Notes: a model not told the origin generated them from the letters alone. A DNA stretch of 64,000 nt from Pseudogymnoascus destructans (GCF_001641265.1 NW_020167542.1:62001-126000), one strand, 5' to 3'; shown: positions 12,280-24,488, counted from the stretch's first letter. Numbers and translations are program-made.

Positions 12280-13182
12280 ATGCCTCCCAATCCAATACTC
12301 AGATGCGATGAGTTAATTAAGCTGGTTGAAGAGCAAAAAAGCTCTTTTACAGAGGAATTTCGAACATTAACTCCAAAGGAAGAAACAAGGCGCACAAAAG
12401 CCGATGACCTCGTCTCGAAAGGACCAAAAGGTTTGAACGACAAACAGAGAAAAGCACGCACTATTCTTCGAAATCTCAAACTCAATGTTGGTCATGAGGT
12501 CTTTTTACTCTGTGCTTTGGCGACGACACCTACGGGGCTTGGCGTCTCGCAGCTAGGGGATTACATTGGAATGCTCTCAAAATGGTGGGAAGCGACCGAC
12601 CATCCAGGCGGCTTGCGACTTGTTGCATCAAGGAAGTATGACGAGTTTAGTATGACTGCCCCAATCGACTACTTCTTTATTGGAGCAATGTATTAACAAG
12701 TTACAGGACCCCTGCTTCCATCTTTGGATCGTCCAGCACATCAACCTCATGTTTTAAAGCCTCAGGAAGATAGAGAGCAAACCTATCTCCGAAAACCGGG
12801 TCACGTTAGGCATACACCTCCACCTAGGAAATCACCGCCAGCAGAGACCGGTGAATTAGCTACAGAATTGCTACCGGCGCAGACAGACAGGCGTATGCAA
12901 GATCTCATTACACAAGATAATGCTAAAATATCTACTACAGAAATCGACTATACAGTCTCAGGGGCAATAATTAGCCTGATGCCACTCTTGGGCGACCCGT
13001 TATATGATGCTGTCTCGGCCAGCAAGCAGTGGAAATGGGAAAGGTCTGTGGGAGGCCTGACAACAGATTGTCTGAATGCAATAGTCCCCGAGGATCCGAG
13101 CCAAGACATCTCTATCACCTTGTCCGTTGGCCACAAGATGGGACTTGACTTGATCCGCAAATTCAAGCTAACGCCTACATGA
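12280..13182 (+). pseudogene. Hypothetical protein, one in-frame TAA
   Basis: Two ORFs (12280-12696 and 12724-13182) lie in the same frame and are separated by a single TAA at 12694-12696, giving about 300 codons. The N-terminal part is charged and helical (DELIKLVEEQKSSFTEEF, then a lysine/arginine-rich stretch); the C-terminal part ends in a compact segment (GLTTDCLNAIVPEDPSQD, then LSVGHKMGLDLIRKF). I do not recognise the family. A CAA-to-TAA change would explain the stop. The frame being open on both sides over 300 codons is the main evidence that it was coding. Confidence 0.45.
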
Positions 13183-14489
13183 ACTTCACGTATCCCCCAA
13201 TCACGCGAACCACATATCCAGCAGGGACGGTACCTTCGCCGACTATATTAACGTCGTGATGTTCATAGTGTGGCGGATTCTCTGGTGTATCAGGATGATA
13301 TACTCGGATCGATTGACCTTTGCATATTATTTTCCTCTCATCGTCTACTGCAGCAAATAATTCAACGCCTATTTTTTCTTGACCTGCAAACACGTCCTCG
13401 GGCATTGTTATGACTTGTGATGTGCTGTGAAATGACCTTATGCCACGAACGATCTATTCCACGTCAGCAGAATACTTTCTGTGTTGGACTAAACCCTGAT
13501 TCTTACCAGGATGATCTCGCCCGACCGAGAACGATGTAGAGTCGTAAATTCGTATATAAAAGAGAATGAGCGGCCAGAAACTTTGAAGAGTCGATATGAT
13601 CGTATCTGTTCGCGCGATGGCCTCAAGATCCTGCCTGATTCTAGATACCCACCAGTTAGTGAGAAGAATGTGAGTATGGAACGTCAAAGACACTCTGCAC
13701 CTTTAATAGTATATGATAGAATATGATATGTGAAATGGACAGAATGAACTAACGGCGTGGGTCGAAGTAAAAGAGCGAGATGGTAATTATCGCGCGAGTC
13801 GATTAGATTACTTGGGCTCTCGTTAGGTGGTGGGGCTCAATACCATGTGATTTGCTCAGCAAAACCTTAGGCTCCAGTGCTTTCGGGCTGCGAGGTTCAA
13901 CACTGGACACGGGACCCTTTGCCCTTAGGCCAATCTAATTGCTCCATAAATCTCCAGATATCGCGGGGTTAATCAACCCAGCCTTTGCCCTTTGCGAGAG
14001 TCCGGTGGCCTCACTATTTCCATAGGTTTGTAGTAATGTACCAGTTATGGGCTGAACTCACCTCCCCTTACAAATTTACACGCCAAGGAAATTGGGCCAT
14101 ACCCAAATGTCGGCATTGTGGTTTCCCCGCATGCCGGGGTTTGCCAGTATAAGTCAGGACCCATCAATTTTGCCATCCCTCAAACCGCACCATCCAGTGT
14201 CTTCACAAACACTCGTCAGGAATGGCTTCTTCATTTACGGCGACAATCTACGCGACAGTTTTGTTTACTATTTTCATTGTATAATTATATAAACTGAAAC
14301 CTGAACCTATCTCTCTAGTGAATAGCGCAGCCCAACTCTTCGATAAGATCTAAACGCCATGACGAAGGATTCTGGAAACAATACTCGAGTGCGTAGTATA
14401 TCTCTGATGACGTCTTGAAAGGAATGGAGCTTGAGGAAACTGATATAAGAAGACGCTATAAGCCCAACTAAATCGTCCCTCGAATACAT
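13183..14489. other. Intergenic, no supported gene
   Basis: Only short ORFs are present. A 76-codon minus-strand ORF (13405-13175: MPEDVFAGQEKIGVELFA, then QSIRVYHPDTPENPP) has protein-like composition and could be an exon of an unknown gene ending near 13175, but no splice partner was found. I see nothing interpretable in 13740-14300. Confidence 0.25.
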
Positions 14490-15544
14490 CTAGACAATTA
14501 AAGCCCGCATACAGAACCCTGGCTTTGGGGCGCTATTTCGTTCTATCGCAAAGCCGAAATTTGCGACACAGTTGCAAAATTCAGGAACGTATCCAGCAGG
14601 CATGAGAATTTCCCATACATTCTCATCAACAGAGAAGATTGCGAGGACCTTGTGCTTTCTGAACAAAGGGGAAGCCTGGAGGCCAGAGTAGAGCTCGGAA
14701 GCAGTTGAGCAGAACTCGCCAGTGTATAGGTAAATTATGCGATACAATTCATGGGTTGACCCAGCCTAGCAGAGTAAGCTTTTCCACTTTTTAGCTTTGC
14801 CTCTTGACAACTTACGGGCCAACAATCACCAGTGGTGGCGCTCAAGCCGTGGGAACTTGACGTCGGACACAGATGTACATCTGTCGAACTTGGAATTAAA
14901 TTGTCACTACGGATCTGATGTAGATCCGATATTGAAGTGGCCGCGGTGCTTGGAGGCGAGATACTGTCAGATCTCATTGTGGTATTTGCGCTCCAGTTCT
15001 GATGTAGAGTCAAGGTCGAGGTCTTCTCGGTGTCCAAAGGCGAGATACCGTCCATCCTTGACGTCGAATTGCTATTCTGGGTAGCTGATGGTACATCAAT
15101 ATCACAGTCGTCAGTCCAGCTCCACTCGACAAGCTGGTCAAACACTGACCATCTCCATGACTGTGAGTGGTCAGCAATGGCAGAGGTACGCAGAGAGATA
15201 ATCCAAGCCTTGGAAGAAAACCGTAGACCTAAGGAGTTGGGTGGTGAAATTGGGACATCAAGTTCTCTGCCATTTTTTGCTCCTCCATCGCTCGCAGCTC
15301 GAATTCCAGGCATGTTTGTACTGGAACGTAAGGCAGCCGAATAGAAAACTGTCATGATGCAGCAGGATGCTTGAGCGGTGAAGGGTATGTTTATACTCAT
15401 CATAGAAACAATGGAAACTAGCCGTTCTGAATTGAGATTGTTAATGGCCAACCATGTCATGTCTGAGGAGTCTCGATTCACGTTAACTTTGCGTAAACTT
15501 ACAGAAACATACGGAAACTTCCAGAAGTTATGGCCCAACCACAC
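14490..15544 (-). CDS. Possible serine-rich hypothetical protein (minus strand)
   Basis: A 269-codon ORF (15544-14735) is followed, with a 13-nt overlap, by an 85-codon ORF (14747-14490) in another frame. Around 15080-14870 the sequence holds diverged internal repeats, each with the pattern ISPL or ISPP, then T, then LHQ (for example TSISDLHQIRSDN). The composition is serine/threonine-rich and no domain is recognised. The downstream ORF (MYRIIYLYTGEFCSTASELY) is more globular. They may be two exons of one gene, or chance ORFs over a repeat. Confidence 0.3.
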
Positions 15545-16155
15545 TGTCCCATAATTTCTTGGAAACTTCCGTTAACTTACGGAAGTTCCAGTGGTCCAAT
15601 TATAGTTGGACGACAGGGTAGCAGCCGACCGCGAGGTTACAGAAGGTTACGGAAGTTTAGAAACTGTTCTGAGACTCTTTCTGCAATGCGATCGACACTG
15701 GTGAAGCCATTATGATTATCTATGGGCCAGCGCTTCCTGCTACCTTGCGATGAGTATCGCTCCCCTACACTACTGCATTGTGAATCGATCTCGCCAGCAT
15801 CTTCTCCAACACTGTCCCGCAGATATGTGCTTCATCCCCGCGTTATTTGCATGATGCACCCTTGGACCTTCTTTTGAATATTCAATCGGCCAATGCATGG
15901 CGATGGGCTGCTGGTGATCCTGAGCGAGAAGGACCGGCTTCCCCCAATTCCCAGGCCGTTGTTGGTTTCAGGGGGGCTGGTCTTCCATTGATATGATGGC
16001 CAACGAGTTGAGATTATATAAGGGCTTGCGATTCCCCAGAAATTCAATCATAAATCTTTGCAGTCTTCAAATCATCAATTATCTTCAGGGTTCTTACTTC
16101 TGTCTGTATCTCCCAACGACCATATCAAACCACCTGACAACACTCTACATTGATC
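15545..16155. other. Intergenic; probable promoter region of the AAA ATPase gene
   Basis: Near 15500-15660 the motif TTACGGAAGTT and its reverse recur several times. The last 140 bases before the next gene are pyrimidine-rich, with a TATATAAG box at 16014-16021, as in many fungal promoters. No ORF is supported. Confidence 0.4.
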
Positions 16156-18596
16156 ATGGTTCAAGAAATGATTCAAATCGGCCTTTCACTGGGCAGTTCA
16201 CGGCCAGCCACGCCACCCAGAACCCCGACGATGAGCGATGAGGATGCTAGTGAGATTCTCACCGCTATGAAGATGCACCCAACCTCTCCAAACCCTCACT
16301 GTTATCGGTCTGAGTTGTTGCCTTTCGCCCAACAGTTCATAGACGTTGTCAAGTCTCTCAGTGCCACCCAGAGCACCCCTGCTGCCCTTGCTGCCGCAGA
16401 CGAAGTCAAAGCCGAAGACCCTCCAGAAAGGATTCAAACATACAAGACAGTCAATGAGGTGTAAGTCTTCCTGCCGCGGAGGCCTTCCCTTGGCTCACAA
16501 GATACTGGTGCAGTTGGGATGAAAAGGCGTACAAGTATGTCATCGAGGAACAACACCAACCGGAAGAAAAAGTTACAGTCAAAAAAACCGAAATACCAGT
16601 GGTCTATATTGACATCAAGTCGAAATTGCTCCGAGATACCTGGAGAGTTATACTTGCACAAGCTCCTGGGATTAGTCTCAACGAGGAAAGCCTCTCCGTA
16701 ACTATGCCCTATCCAACAATCACGATCGACTTTCTCACTTTTTCAAAAGCTCGAACGAAATATCCTCTTCCACTATCTCCCAGATCTCGAGGCGTCCCGC
16801 AAATGGAATCGCGTTGATCCCCAGGACAGCATCATCCGGGAGCACATTGCCCTCCTTATCGATCACATTAATTTATCCTACAAGGAGACGAAAGTAAGGC
16901 TTGCCTCGTTGCTGAAAACGGGAGAGATAACTTACGATCTACTCCCGTTTCTGTTCAAGCCGAACGAATTTGTGTATACCACTTGTCGCGGGACGAAAAA
17001 ACCAAGATGCATCAGATATGAATCTGGCGAAGCGAAAGTAACAACAAATGGAGTTGAATATTTCCACATCAAAGGAAAGTATTTGGAATTTGACGGGAAG
17101 ATGCTTGGGAAAGTTCCAATCGAAACTGCAATTCTCGGGTTCCGCGGGTCGAGAAATATCAACTCTCTCGAGGCATTTCCTCTTCCAATATCACGAATCA
17201 GAGAAGAGTATCAGAGAAACACTTGTCGAAAGCGGTCGCAAGTTCTGCTTCTCTTTAATCGGCACGCAACATCGGCAATATAGAGGCAGGGCCTTTCAGA
17301 TGAAGAAAAAGAAACCCGTTGAGATATTCATCAACAGTAGAATTATGATTGATGCCGCATCATTTCAGGAGATCAATCCCAACTACACCAGACCAAGCAT
17401 CTTCAAGGGCTCTGACAGTATTGATTTGTGGCTGATAGTAGATCCGGCTTCTAGCAACCAGATCGATGAATCGGCTATGAAGAGCAGTATGGACCTTGAT
17501 GCGCTGACCGATGAAGATTTTCTAATCTGTAGCCCGACTGTGCTGGGCTTCAGTCTGAATGACAAATTATGGTGTAAGACATGTGCTCTGCTGTTGCGAC
17601 ATTGCTGATCACGTACTAGTGGAATTTGCGGTTGCAGACATTTCGGAAATTTCCTGGAATGAGTCGCTCTTCAATCAAGTGGCTATACCGTCTAGGTCAA
17701 AGAAGCTCATTGAAGCTCTGACCACATTCCAGTCTGGTGGAAAAGCTAAATATACGTTTGATGATTTTGTGGAGGGAAAAGGCCGTGGCTTGATTATGCT
17801 ACTCTAGTATGTTCATGGTAGCAACGATCGAGGTGTATAAGTCTGACACCGTCAATAGTGGTCCACCAGGTGTAGGAAAGACAATGACTGCAGAAGGACT
17901 GTCGGAACACCTCAAGAGGCCTCTGCACAGTAAGCACTTCCACATCAACCTGGCACAGGTTTGTACTGACTTAGTGAGGTCTCTGCCGGAAAGTTAAGCA
18001 ACGATGCGAAACATCTCGAGGTGCAATTGTGTGGGATGTTTGAGGTTGCAGAAAACTGGAAGGCTTTACTTCTCCTCGATGAAGCCGACGACTTTCTGTG
18101 CAGGCGCTCATATGACTCCAATACAACTCTCTCGTCTCGGTCTTTTTACGGAAGCTCGAGTATTATAATGGCATTATGTTGCTTACCACCAACCGGGTTA
18201 GAGACTTTGATGAAGCAGTGCAGAGCAGAATACACATTGGTGTTAAGTATAGCCCCTTAGGCGTTGACACGAGAAAAGCGATCTGGAGGAGTTTTCTCGG
18301 GAAGGCAAAAACGGAGAACGGGGATGCAGCGTATAGTGACAAGCAGTTGAACGTCCTGGCCAAGCACAGTCTCAATGGTAGACAGGCAAGTGTTCCTAGG
18401 TACCGTCGAATGGAGCTATTTTGCTAATATTGTCGCACAGATTAAGAACGCAGTGCGTTCAGCACATGCCATAGCAAGCAGCGATGGAACACATCTATGC
18501 TATTCTCACTTAGAGACAGTCCTCGAGGTTGGAAAGGAGTTTGAAAATGATTTCAGAGGATCAGGAGAAATGGCAAACATGCTCTCCTACGCCTGA
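16156..18596 (+). pseudogene. AAA+ ATPase (fungal BCS1/FtsH-like fold with DUF-type N-terminal region), frameshifted
   Basis: Start ATG at 16156. Introns at 16461-16513, 17574-17619 and 17807-17858 have GT-AG ends and join in frame. A last intron at 18386-18440 appears to be GC-AG (GCAAGT donor, TTGCTAAT branch). The N-terminal region includes LLKTGEITYDLLPFLFKP and FLICSPTVLGFSLNDKLW, family hallmarks. The AAA module has Walker A GPPGVGKT just after the third intron, Walker B LLLLDEAD near 18080, and a sensor-1/arginine-finger segment (MLLTTNRVRDFDEAVQSRIH). The C-terminal NGRQ-IKNAV matches the small domain. Breaks are a shift near 16745, a one-base insertion near 17186 (CTTCCAATATC where CTTCAATATC fits), a mismatch at the splice near 17932-17977, and a shift near 18120-18140. 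The family is common in Aspergillus accessory regions; its role is unknown. Confidence 0.8.
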
Positions 18597-19194
18597 TCTG
18601 TCAATTAATCGAACGAAGCTGCATGGCTTATCCTAAAGCAGCTGAATTTTCTTTGTACTCCGTACGCTGTTCATATTGTTAGCACAATTCCACCCATGAC
18701 TTGATTCCCGAGTCAATGTCGGCGACTTGGTTCCAGCATTGAAATTTTGTCATGATGAACCCACAGACGTGGATGATTGCAGCAGCTCACACTCCGCCGC
18801 CATCGGGATGCTACTATAGCGAAGTCGCTCCGTCTTCCTCGCGCGTATATCACGTACTCCGTTGCGCAGTGGATTCGTGAATGCGCGGCCCCTCCATTAA
18901 TGAGGTGCCGCGCATCCGCGATCCATGTACACTGCGTACACTACGGCGCCAAAAGCAGAATAGAAGAAGCTAGTGGCCCCGAACAAGCATGAATTCATCA
19001 GCAAGTCTATGGTCTTTCGGGCGCACAGGTGTCAAGAGCTCCCGTTTCTATATCCCACATATTTCAAGTTGATGTAGTAGTCCACAGTGCGCCCGTCAGT
19101 ACTACGTATATTGGTGGATCCGTGGATCGCGGCCCGTCAATTTAGTGAGGGGATACCGGATCCTCCACGGTGAATCGAGCAAAGCTATTAAGAT
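18597..19194. repeat. Palindromic transposon remnant with imperfect terminal inverted repeats
   Basis: Near 18880-18935 GCGGCCCCTCCATTAATGAG leads into CCGCGCATCCGCGATCC. Near 19080-19155 the inverse arrangement occurs, ending GTCAATTTAGTGAGGGG. The two resemble each other as inverted ends. A third copy of the end lies at 48648-48740, where the palindrome GGCCCCTCACTAAATTGAGG is followed by CGGATCC-like sequence and GTCCACAGTGCCC. This looks like a MITE or DNA transposon end family. The kinase-like fragment to the right stops where this begins. Confidence 0.5.
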
Positions 19195-19635
19195 CTAGCT
19201 TCGAACCCTCTGGCGCCGGCGAACAGCTTCCCCTGACTCTTCTAGTGTATGTAGGGAGGTAAAATGTCGTTCAAGGACGAATTCTGAATCCATCAAATCT
19301 TGCCACGTCCGTGCCTGCTCCGCATCAAATTCTGGCCATGGCAAGATTCGATCAGGCCGCGGTTTGTTGTCTGCGTTTGCGGCATCGCCTTGCGTGGACT
19401 GTGTGGTATCTGGTTGGATGGTCAGACCTAGGCAAAGATGATTATGGCATGCATCGAGGAACTCGGGCAGCGTTGTCTTTCCGGTCCTCTGTTCGTAGCG
19501 CTGTCGTTCATATTCGCGGAGACGTTCTGCTTCTTCGCGGAGTCGTTGCTCTTCTTCGCGGAGTCGTTCTGCTTCTTGCTCACGCCGCTGTGCTGCGCGA
19601 AGTTGATTCCGCAGTGCCTCAAGCTCTGAAGACAT
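19195..19635 (-). pseudogene. N-terminal fragment of a fungal protein-kinase-like protein
   Basis: 146 codons from ATG 19635. Residues 1-50 form a heptad-like coiled coil built on E-A-E-R-L-R-E-E units (MSSELEALRNQLRAAQRREQ). They are followed by a globular part (LPEFLDACHNHLCLGLTIQP) and WPEFDAEQARTWQDLMDSEF, then ERHFTSLHTLEESGEAV. I recognise this as the N-terminus of a multicopy fungal family whose C-terminal half is a degenerate protein kinase. Here it ends at 19195, at palindromic transposon sequence, and no kinase domain follows, so it is a fragment. The kinase-like pseudogene at 40168-41275 is a possible relative of the same broad group. Confidence 0.6.
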
Positions 19636-20728
19636 ATTCGAGAACTGAACAAAAGAGTTAGCTCTTCTCTGTCGTTCTATGGCGGAAACGGAATTCCTAC
19701 CCTTCTACTCCGTAGCTATGCCGCAGTTGCCGAAGTGTCAGTCCACTTGAGCACCTGCGCCTCAACTGGACGAGCACGCATTTATTTATAAGGGTAATGC
19801 CGACAAGCAGATCTTGCAGACATTGCTGGAGCGCTGGAGCCCTTCGACGGATCGTACCACTCAAGAAGCTGTGAGGTATTATCGCGTATGGAAACCAAAG
19901 TACGCGACAGAGGACACCTCGCGGAAAGGAGCGAACTAGTCAGTTGTGAACTAATCCGTATTAGGCATGGTGTTGAATGGATATCCTGACGTTCCAGTTT
20001 ACCTTACCGGCGCACCATCTATTTTGGTAAGGGTGGTGGGTGGGTTGTGAGACTGTGGATTATTCATTCACCGTGTAGAGCTTCGACCGTGCTCCCTCAG
20101 CGATGCTACGGTTGACTACCTCGACCGGGCATGGCCAGCGACGGTCGAATGAAGCCTTGGCAGTATATGCCACTACACGGTCATATATAACTAGACTGTA
20201 TAATTGAAGCCGCTGTAAATCTTGTGATCCTCCGCAGTGCTTCGTATGCCGCGGATGAAAAGCGACTGTTGTAAGGCGGTGATTTGTACCAACAACGATG
20301 TAGCCGGCCACTCCCCAGTAGTACGGCAGTGTTGATGGCGGTCAGGTCATGGTGGACAGGATCATCAATGGTAAATAGTGTAATATACCGTATATTATAT
20401 TCTACTCTATCTACCAGTAGCTACTGCCCCGAGCTCATCCAAGTTTAATCATACTCGCTCACGTTTCACCGCTGTTCTTTACTCTCACCGAGTGCACGCT
20501 CGTTTGATACTACATGCAAGCCTTGTCTATCTTCATTGGTACCTATCCTGCATACCGCCACTCCTCGGTGAGCCTTTGTAGGTGAAGCATCTACCACTTT
20601 TCGCCTCACTCATATCTTACATGGTTCATGCACAACTCTCACCGGTCCACGTTCGTTGACGCATTGGCATTGTGCATCCTGCACGCAGCTCCTATTAGAT
20701 TTGGTCTCTGATCAGGCATTTCATAATC
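19636..20728. other. Intergenic; weak minus-strand ORF
   Basis: An 83-codon minus-strand ORF at 20311-20060 (MAGYIVVGTNHRLTTVAFHP) has no recognised domain. 20390-20700 is pyrimidine-rich and could be the promoter of the ORF at 20729. Nothing else is supported. Confidence 0.3.
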
Positions 20729-21115
20729 ATGGCACCATCGAAGCCTTATTATCACGTTACACATGACTATCGGCCTGAGACATCTATATCATCGAAGGTT
20801 GAGATATGTATACCGAAGGGACAAAGCCCACCTGAGCGTATAGCCATGCCTTTTGTCCCTTCATTAAAAGATCTCAGCGAAGGGGATAATGATAAGCTGC
20901 TATCATTTATCCAGTCTCTGTGTCAACACAAACAAGTTATGGCCGATCTCAACAATGCATCACTCAACCAGGATATCGCCGATCTCGACGATGCATCACA
21001 TACGTACAGCGACGATGGAGATAAGGGCAACGTAACATTCCTTTCCATTATAAGGAAGTGGCTGTGTTGCGTCTGTCTAAGAAGGATGACATCTAAGGCG
21101 TATGTCATGTGCTGA
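20729..21115 (+). CDS. Hypothetical protein
   Basis: 128 codons from ATG 20729 (MAPSKPYYHVTHDYRPETS). It has a short internal duplication (VMADLNNASLNQD then IADLDDAS) and ends in a cysteine-containing hydrophobic stretch (FLSIIRKWLCCVCLRR). No family is recognised. The good ATG context after a pyrimidine-rich leader is the main support. It may continue through an intron into downstream exons, for example the segment ending ESISESTNEFFEALGV at 21379; the splice sites are unclear. Confidence 0.35.
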   Translation: MAPSKPYYHVTHDYRPETSISSKVEICIPKGQSPPERIAMPFVPSLKDLSEGDNDKLLSFIQSLCQHKQVMADLNNASLNQDIADLDDASHTYSDDGDKGNVTFLSIIRKWLCCVCLRRMTSKAYVMC

Positions 21116-21869
21116 TTCTCGTTCACTTCTGGTAAAGTGACATATCGTCGTTATGTTGCAAGCGGCCTTTCGGCGATAACGAGTTTCGAACAGTCCTGCT
21201 GTCCCAGACTTCTCTTTTGTTTTAGCATATTTTCGAGCGTTATTTATGTAAGTAATACAAACAAACGTTTCTTTCTGCTACCAATAATCAATCTTCTAGC
21301 GTACATGAAATGCGAGAAGGCGCAGTATGTTGAGTCCATAAGTGAATCAACTAATGAGTTCTTCGAGGCACTGGGCGTATAACACACAGCAGTTATGGGC
21401 GTGGCGTCTATGGGAGCGGAATCGTGAGCAGCTTCCCAACTTTAGCTATGCGACATACAATGATTAGCTGACATTTGGGATATTCTTAGTATCGGAGGTT
21501 GAGGATGGACACATCAAAGTCTGCACAAATAGCTACCCAGCTATATGCTTCAATGATACGTCCGTGTACTGCCCTGCTTGTCTGAACAGGCCAAATCATG
21601 ACTTCGAAGGTGTAGTCCCTTTCATACATATCGTTCTTCGCTCAACTACACGTCATCTTCATCCTTTATTTTACTTGGAGGTATTTGGAATCCTTTATAT
21701 TTTGACATATCAGTCCCTACATCACAATCGCAAGCCACCACTCTTGAACTATAGTCGCCGCTATGGAAGAGCGACCCTTTTCTGGGCCCAAACCAAGCGC
21801 TCTGGTTTGATCCACTGTATGATCTTCTATCTTGTATGGCCTTTGGAATACTAACGTCTGTTATGTTAT

Positions 21870-22190
21870 AGGCTACTGCAACCATTCTAGCTTCCGACAA
21901 ACGCGATGCTTCCGAAGACCCCCGCAGCTGCAAACGTGAGCACGATCGAAAGATGGACCAAGAAAAACGCCATCAACAAAAAGAATACATTCGTTCTCTT
22001 GAGGAGCAGAGGGCTTCTTTGGTAGAGAAACATATTACGATGATGGAGCTCTCGAGGCGGAATAAACAACTAGAGGATTAGAAAGCACAGCTGGAGGGAA
22101 AATTAAGTATGCTGCAGAGGGAAGGAATGGTGCAAAATCATACATTGGACTCCGACATAGCGAATATGCATTGGCCTCTTATTGATGGGT
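21870..22190 (+). pseudogene. Degenerate bZIP-like coiled-coil fragment
   Basis: An open stretch downstream of a possible acceptor near 21870 encodes a basic segment (CKREHDRKMDQEKRHQQKEY) followed by leucine/methionine heptads (IRSLEEQRASLVEKH, then MMELSRRNKQLED). The order resembles a fungal bZIP domain (basic region then zipper), but the invariant asparagine is aspartate and the spacing is off by one. A TAG at 22079-22081 interrupts it and the coiled coil continues (KAQLEGKLSMLQREGM). It is probably a decayed transcription-factor exon; the intact-looking bZIP at 24.8-25.4 kb is a separate gene. Confidence 0.35.
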
Positions 22191-22363
22191 AGCACCGGAA
22201 AGCTATCCCTTATCGTCATGGCCTCTGACTCGGCAACGAACGAAAGAACACATTGGGAGCCGCCTTATCTTTGAGCTGCATATCGCGAAACGTTTTGATA
22301 AACTAGATGAGGTCTGATATTGAAATAGGCACCTTTGGCCCTTTACATATTTATTTCCCTTCC

Positions 22364-22777
22364 TTAAAAACATTTCCTTGCCTCACCCGTCAATCGTTCG
22401 GGTCCGTGACTTAGTTGAATATCAAAAGACTGCGAGTCTAAGGAGGATGACGTATATAAATCCTCATGTGGGAGGCTGTCAAACTTATCAGTCCTCATGA
22501 GGCAATGATAGAATACCAAACGTACAGAGACAGTCAACGTGACGAGAGGTCGACTGCGCGGCTTTAACAGAAAATGAGTTTTGACCTCTCGCAACCTCTC
22601 TTGGGCATTTCGCAGGCCAATGATATCGTCCTTGTGAGATTTGTGGATGTCATCTGGCTGCTGGATCTGAGCGTGAGACTTGATATTCTCGACAGACGTA
22701 AATGTTTCCGGACACCATTTACAGGTCCAAAAAGCGTCATTGTATCGAGATATGAACAATGAAGAGTTCAGGGGCAT
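22364..22777 (-). CDS. Hypothetical protein with one CxxC...H cluster
   Basis: 137 codons from ATG 22777. The only feature is near residues 17-38 (FWTCKWCPETFTSVENIKSH), which resembles half of a C2H2 zinc finger: C-x2-C, a hydrophobic core, then one histidine but no clear second. The rest has no recognisable domain. It sits convergently to no known partner, and the coding call rests on the uninterrupted frame and this motif. Confidence 0.4.
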   Translation of the reverse strand: MPLNSSLFISRYNDAFWTCKWCPETFTSVENIKSHAQIQQPDDIHKSHKDDIIGLRNAQERLREVKTHFLLKPRSRPLVTLTVSVRLVFYHCLMRTDKFDSLPHEDLYTSSSLDSQSFDIQLSHGPERLTGEARKCF

Positions 22778-23073
22778 TGCAAGTCCTCGAATTTGCTTGC
22801 GGTCAGCGGCGTTGCCTCCGCCTTTATATCTCTATTGCTGGTTCCGGAGAGCTTGCATTATTCCCGCTTATGATCAGCGCTGTCTCAAAAACAAGCCCTA
22901 AGAGATTCCGAGGTCAGAATATCCCCCCATAAAACCTCATCAAATCAATAACCAAGCTAGCGTTGCTGGTAGAGCAGCATATAAAGCCATTACATTCCCG
23001 CTCGTCCCGTCTCGTTGTGGCCTTCTATCTACGCAGACTACCTTTATTCCTCAAGCTATATATCAAATTCGAA

Positions 23074-24488
23074 ATGGCCTTCTTGTACCCTGACGACAAG
23101 CGTACTTTGTTGAAACGACCAAGTGATGGTGATATTGGCGGGGATTTGAGGAACAGAGAGAAATATTTGGAACGGAGCGATGAGATGCATATGCTCCGTG
23201 TAAGTTAACAGCCTCCTTTCGGTTCGTGTTTCTAATAATAAAAGGATCGTTATCCGGACTATGATCCGACAACTGCGCAAAAATTAAAGGAGACCCAGAG
23301 CGCAATAGACGAATGGTTGGTTACTTCGGAAAAACTCAGACAAACGGCGAACATCTGGGAGGCGAAAGACATCGTTGACAAGCTTCTCAAGTCGATCAAC
23401 AATCTCGGATACGTTATCTCAAAGGTGCTTAAGGAGAGAAAGGAATTTGATATGCATAAACGAATAAATCGGACGGTTGATTCCAGTCAGAGCCAAAGCA
23501 ATACTGTTAAACCAGACCCCTTGTTCGACTTCGGCGTTCTGCTCAAGAAACTCGAACAGCTTCGGAAGGTCGTGGAGGAAGCAGGCATCCAGTCATTTCG
23601 GAAGGGCCACTGCGACGTTGAAGATATCATGAAAGAGCTAAACGAAGTCATGAGCGTTATCCCTAACGTAGCTCCTTCACAGGGCATTCTTACCTGTCTC
23701 GACTCCAGTGCTATGGATGTGCCGGCCCACAAACATGATCGAACCAGTCCAGACGATGAGCTAGAGAAGCACCCGTCCCGACCAGATGCGATCAACTCAA
23801 AGCCCAAGCGAGGAAAAGCCGAAGTTGACAAATTGGAGTGTGCCGCCATCTCTTTGTTGACTATGCCAGCTACCGAAGAACCAGAGAACGAGCACGCAGT
23901 CACCACCTGGGAGTGTGCTGCCATGTCTTTGTTAACGATGCAACCGCCCGAACTGATCCTTGACGATGTCACCAAATCTAACATCTGGAAGCTTGCTGCT
24001 AGGTATATGTTAGAAATACAACCGAGTCATGAAAGCGAAGGAACTTTGCCTGGAATTGGTTTTATAACCATTCAAATTGAACAGAGGGGACTTAATGGGA
24101 TCAAGGTAGTTCCCTTGCAGCAGATGGAGCGACTACTCTCTGGAATACCTGATGCTCAAACTGTGGCTGTTTTTATACTGACCCACTTACCGGATGAACA
24201 TCACGCTCTGCTTTCGTGTACCACAATATTCGCAGTAGAAAATACCCCTATCTGGCGTGGTCATGTTTTGTTTGAGGAGTGGTCAGAAGAAGAAAACGTC
24301 GCTTTTGCTTGCGAATTTTCTCGTCTCGTTCATGAACCATCGGCCACAACTTTCGTGCTGCAGAAATGGCATGGACTTCTTGAGGTAAGTTAGCATGAAC
24401 AGTTCTCTTACACCAAAGACTAATAAGCCGTACAGGTTCTGAATCCGATAATGATTTCAATCTCTTCTTTGTGTTTTGCTCAGACTTG
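23074..24488 (+). CDS. Unknown conserved-looking protein, three exons
   Basis: Exon 1 runs from ATG 23074 to 23199. A 45-nt intron at 23200-23244 (GTAAGT donor, TCTAATAA branch, AAAG acceptor) joins in frame to exon 2, and a second intron starts at about 24385 (GTAAGTTAGC) and ends at GTACAG near 24436. The last exon ends at TGA near 24488. The product is about 440 residues. It is charged and helical at the N-terminus. In the middle it has three diverged repeats, each with a CAA or LAA core followed by a methionine/leucine pair (LECAAISLLTM, WECAAMSLLTM, WKLAARYMLEI). The C-terminal part looks globular (GFITIQIEQRGLNGIKVVPL). I do not recognise the family. Splices are clean and there is no break, so it is probably a functional gene. 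Confidence 0.6.
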
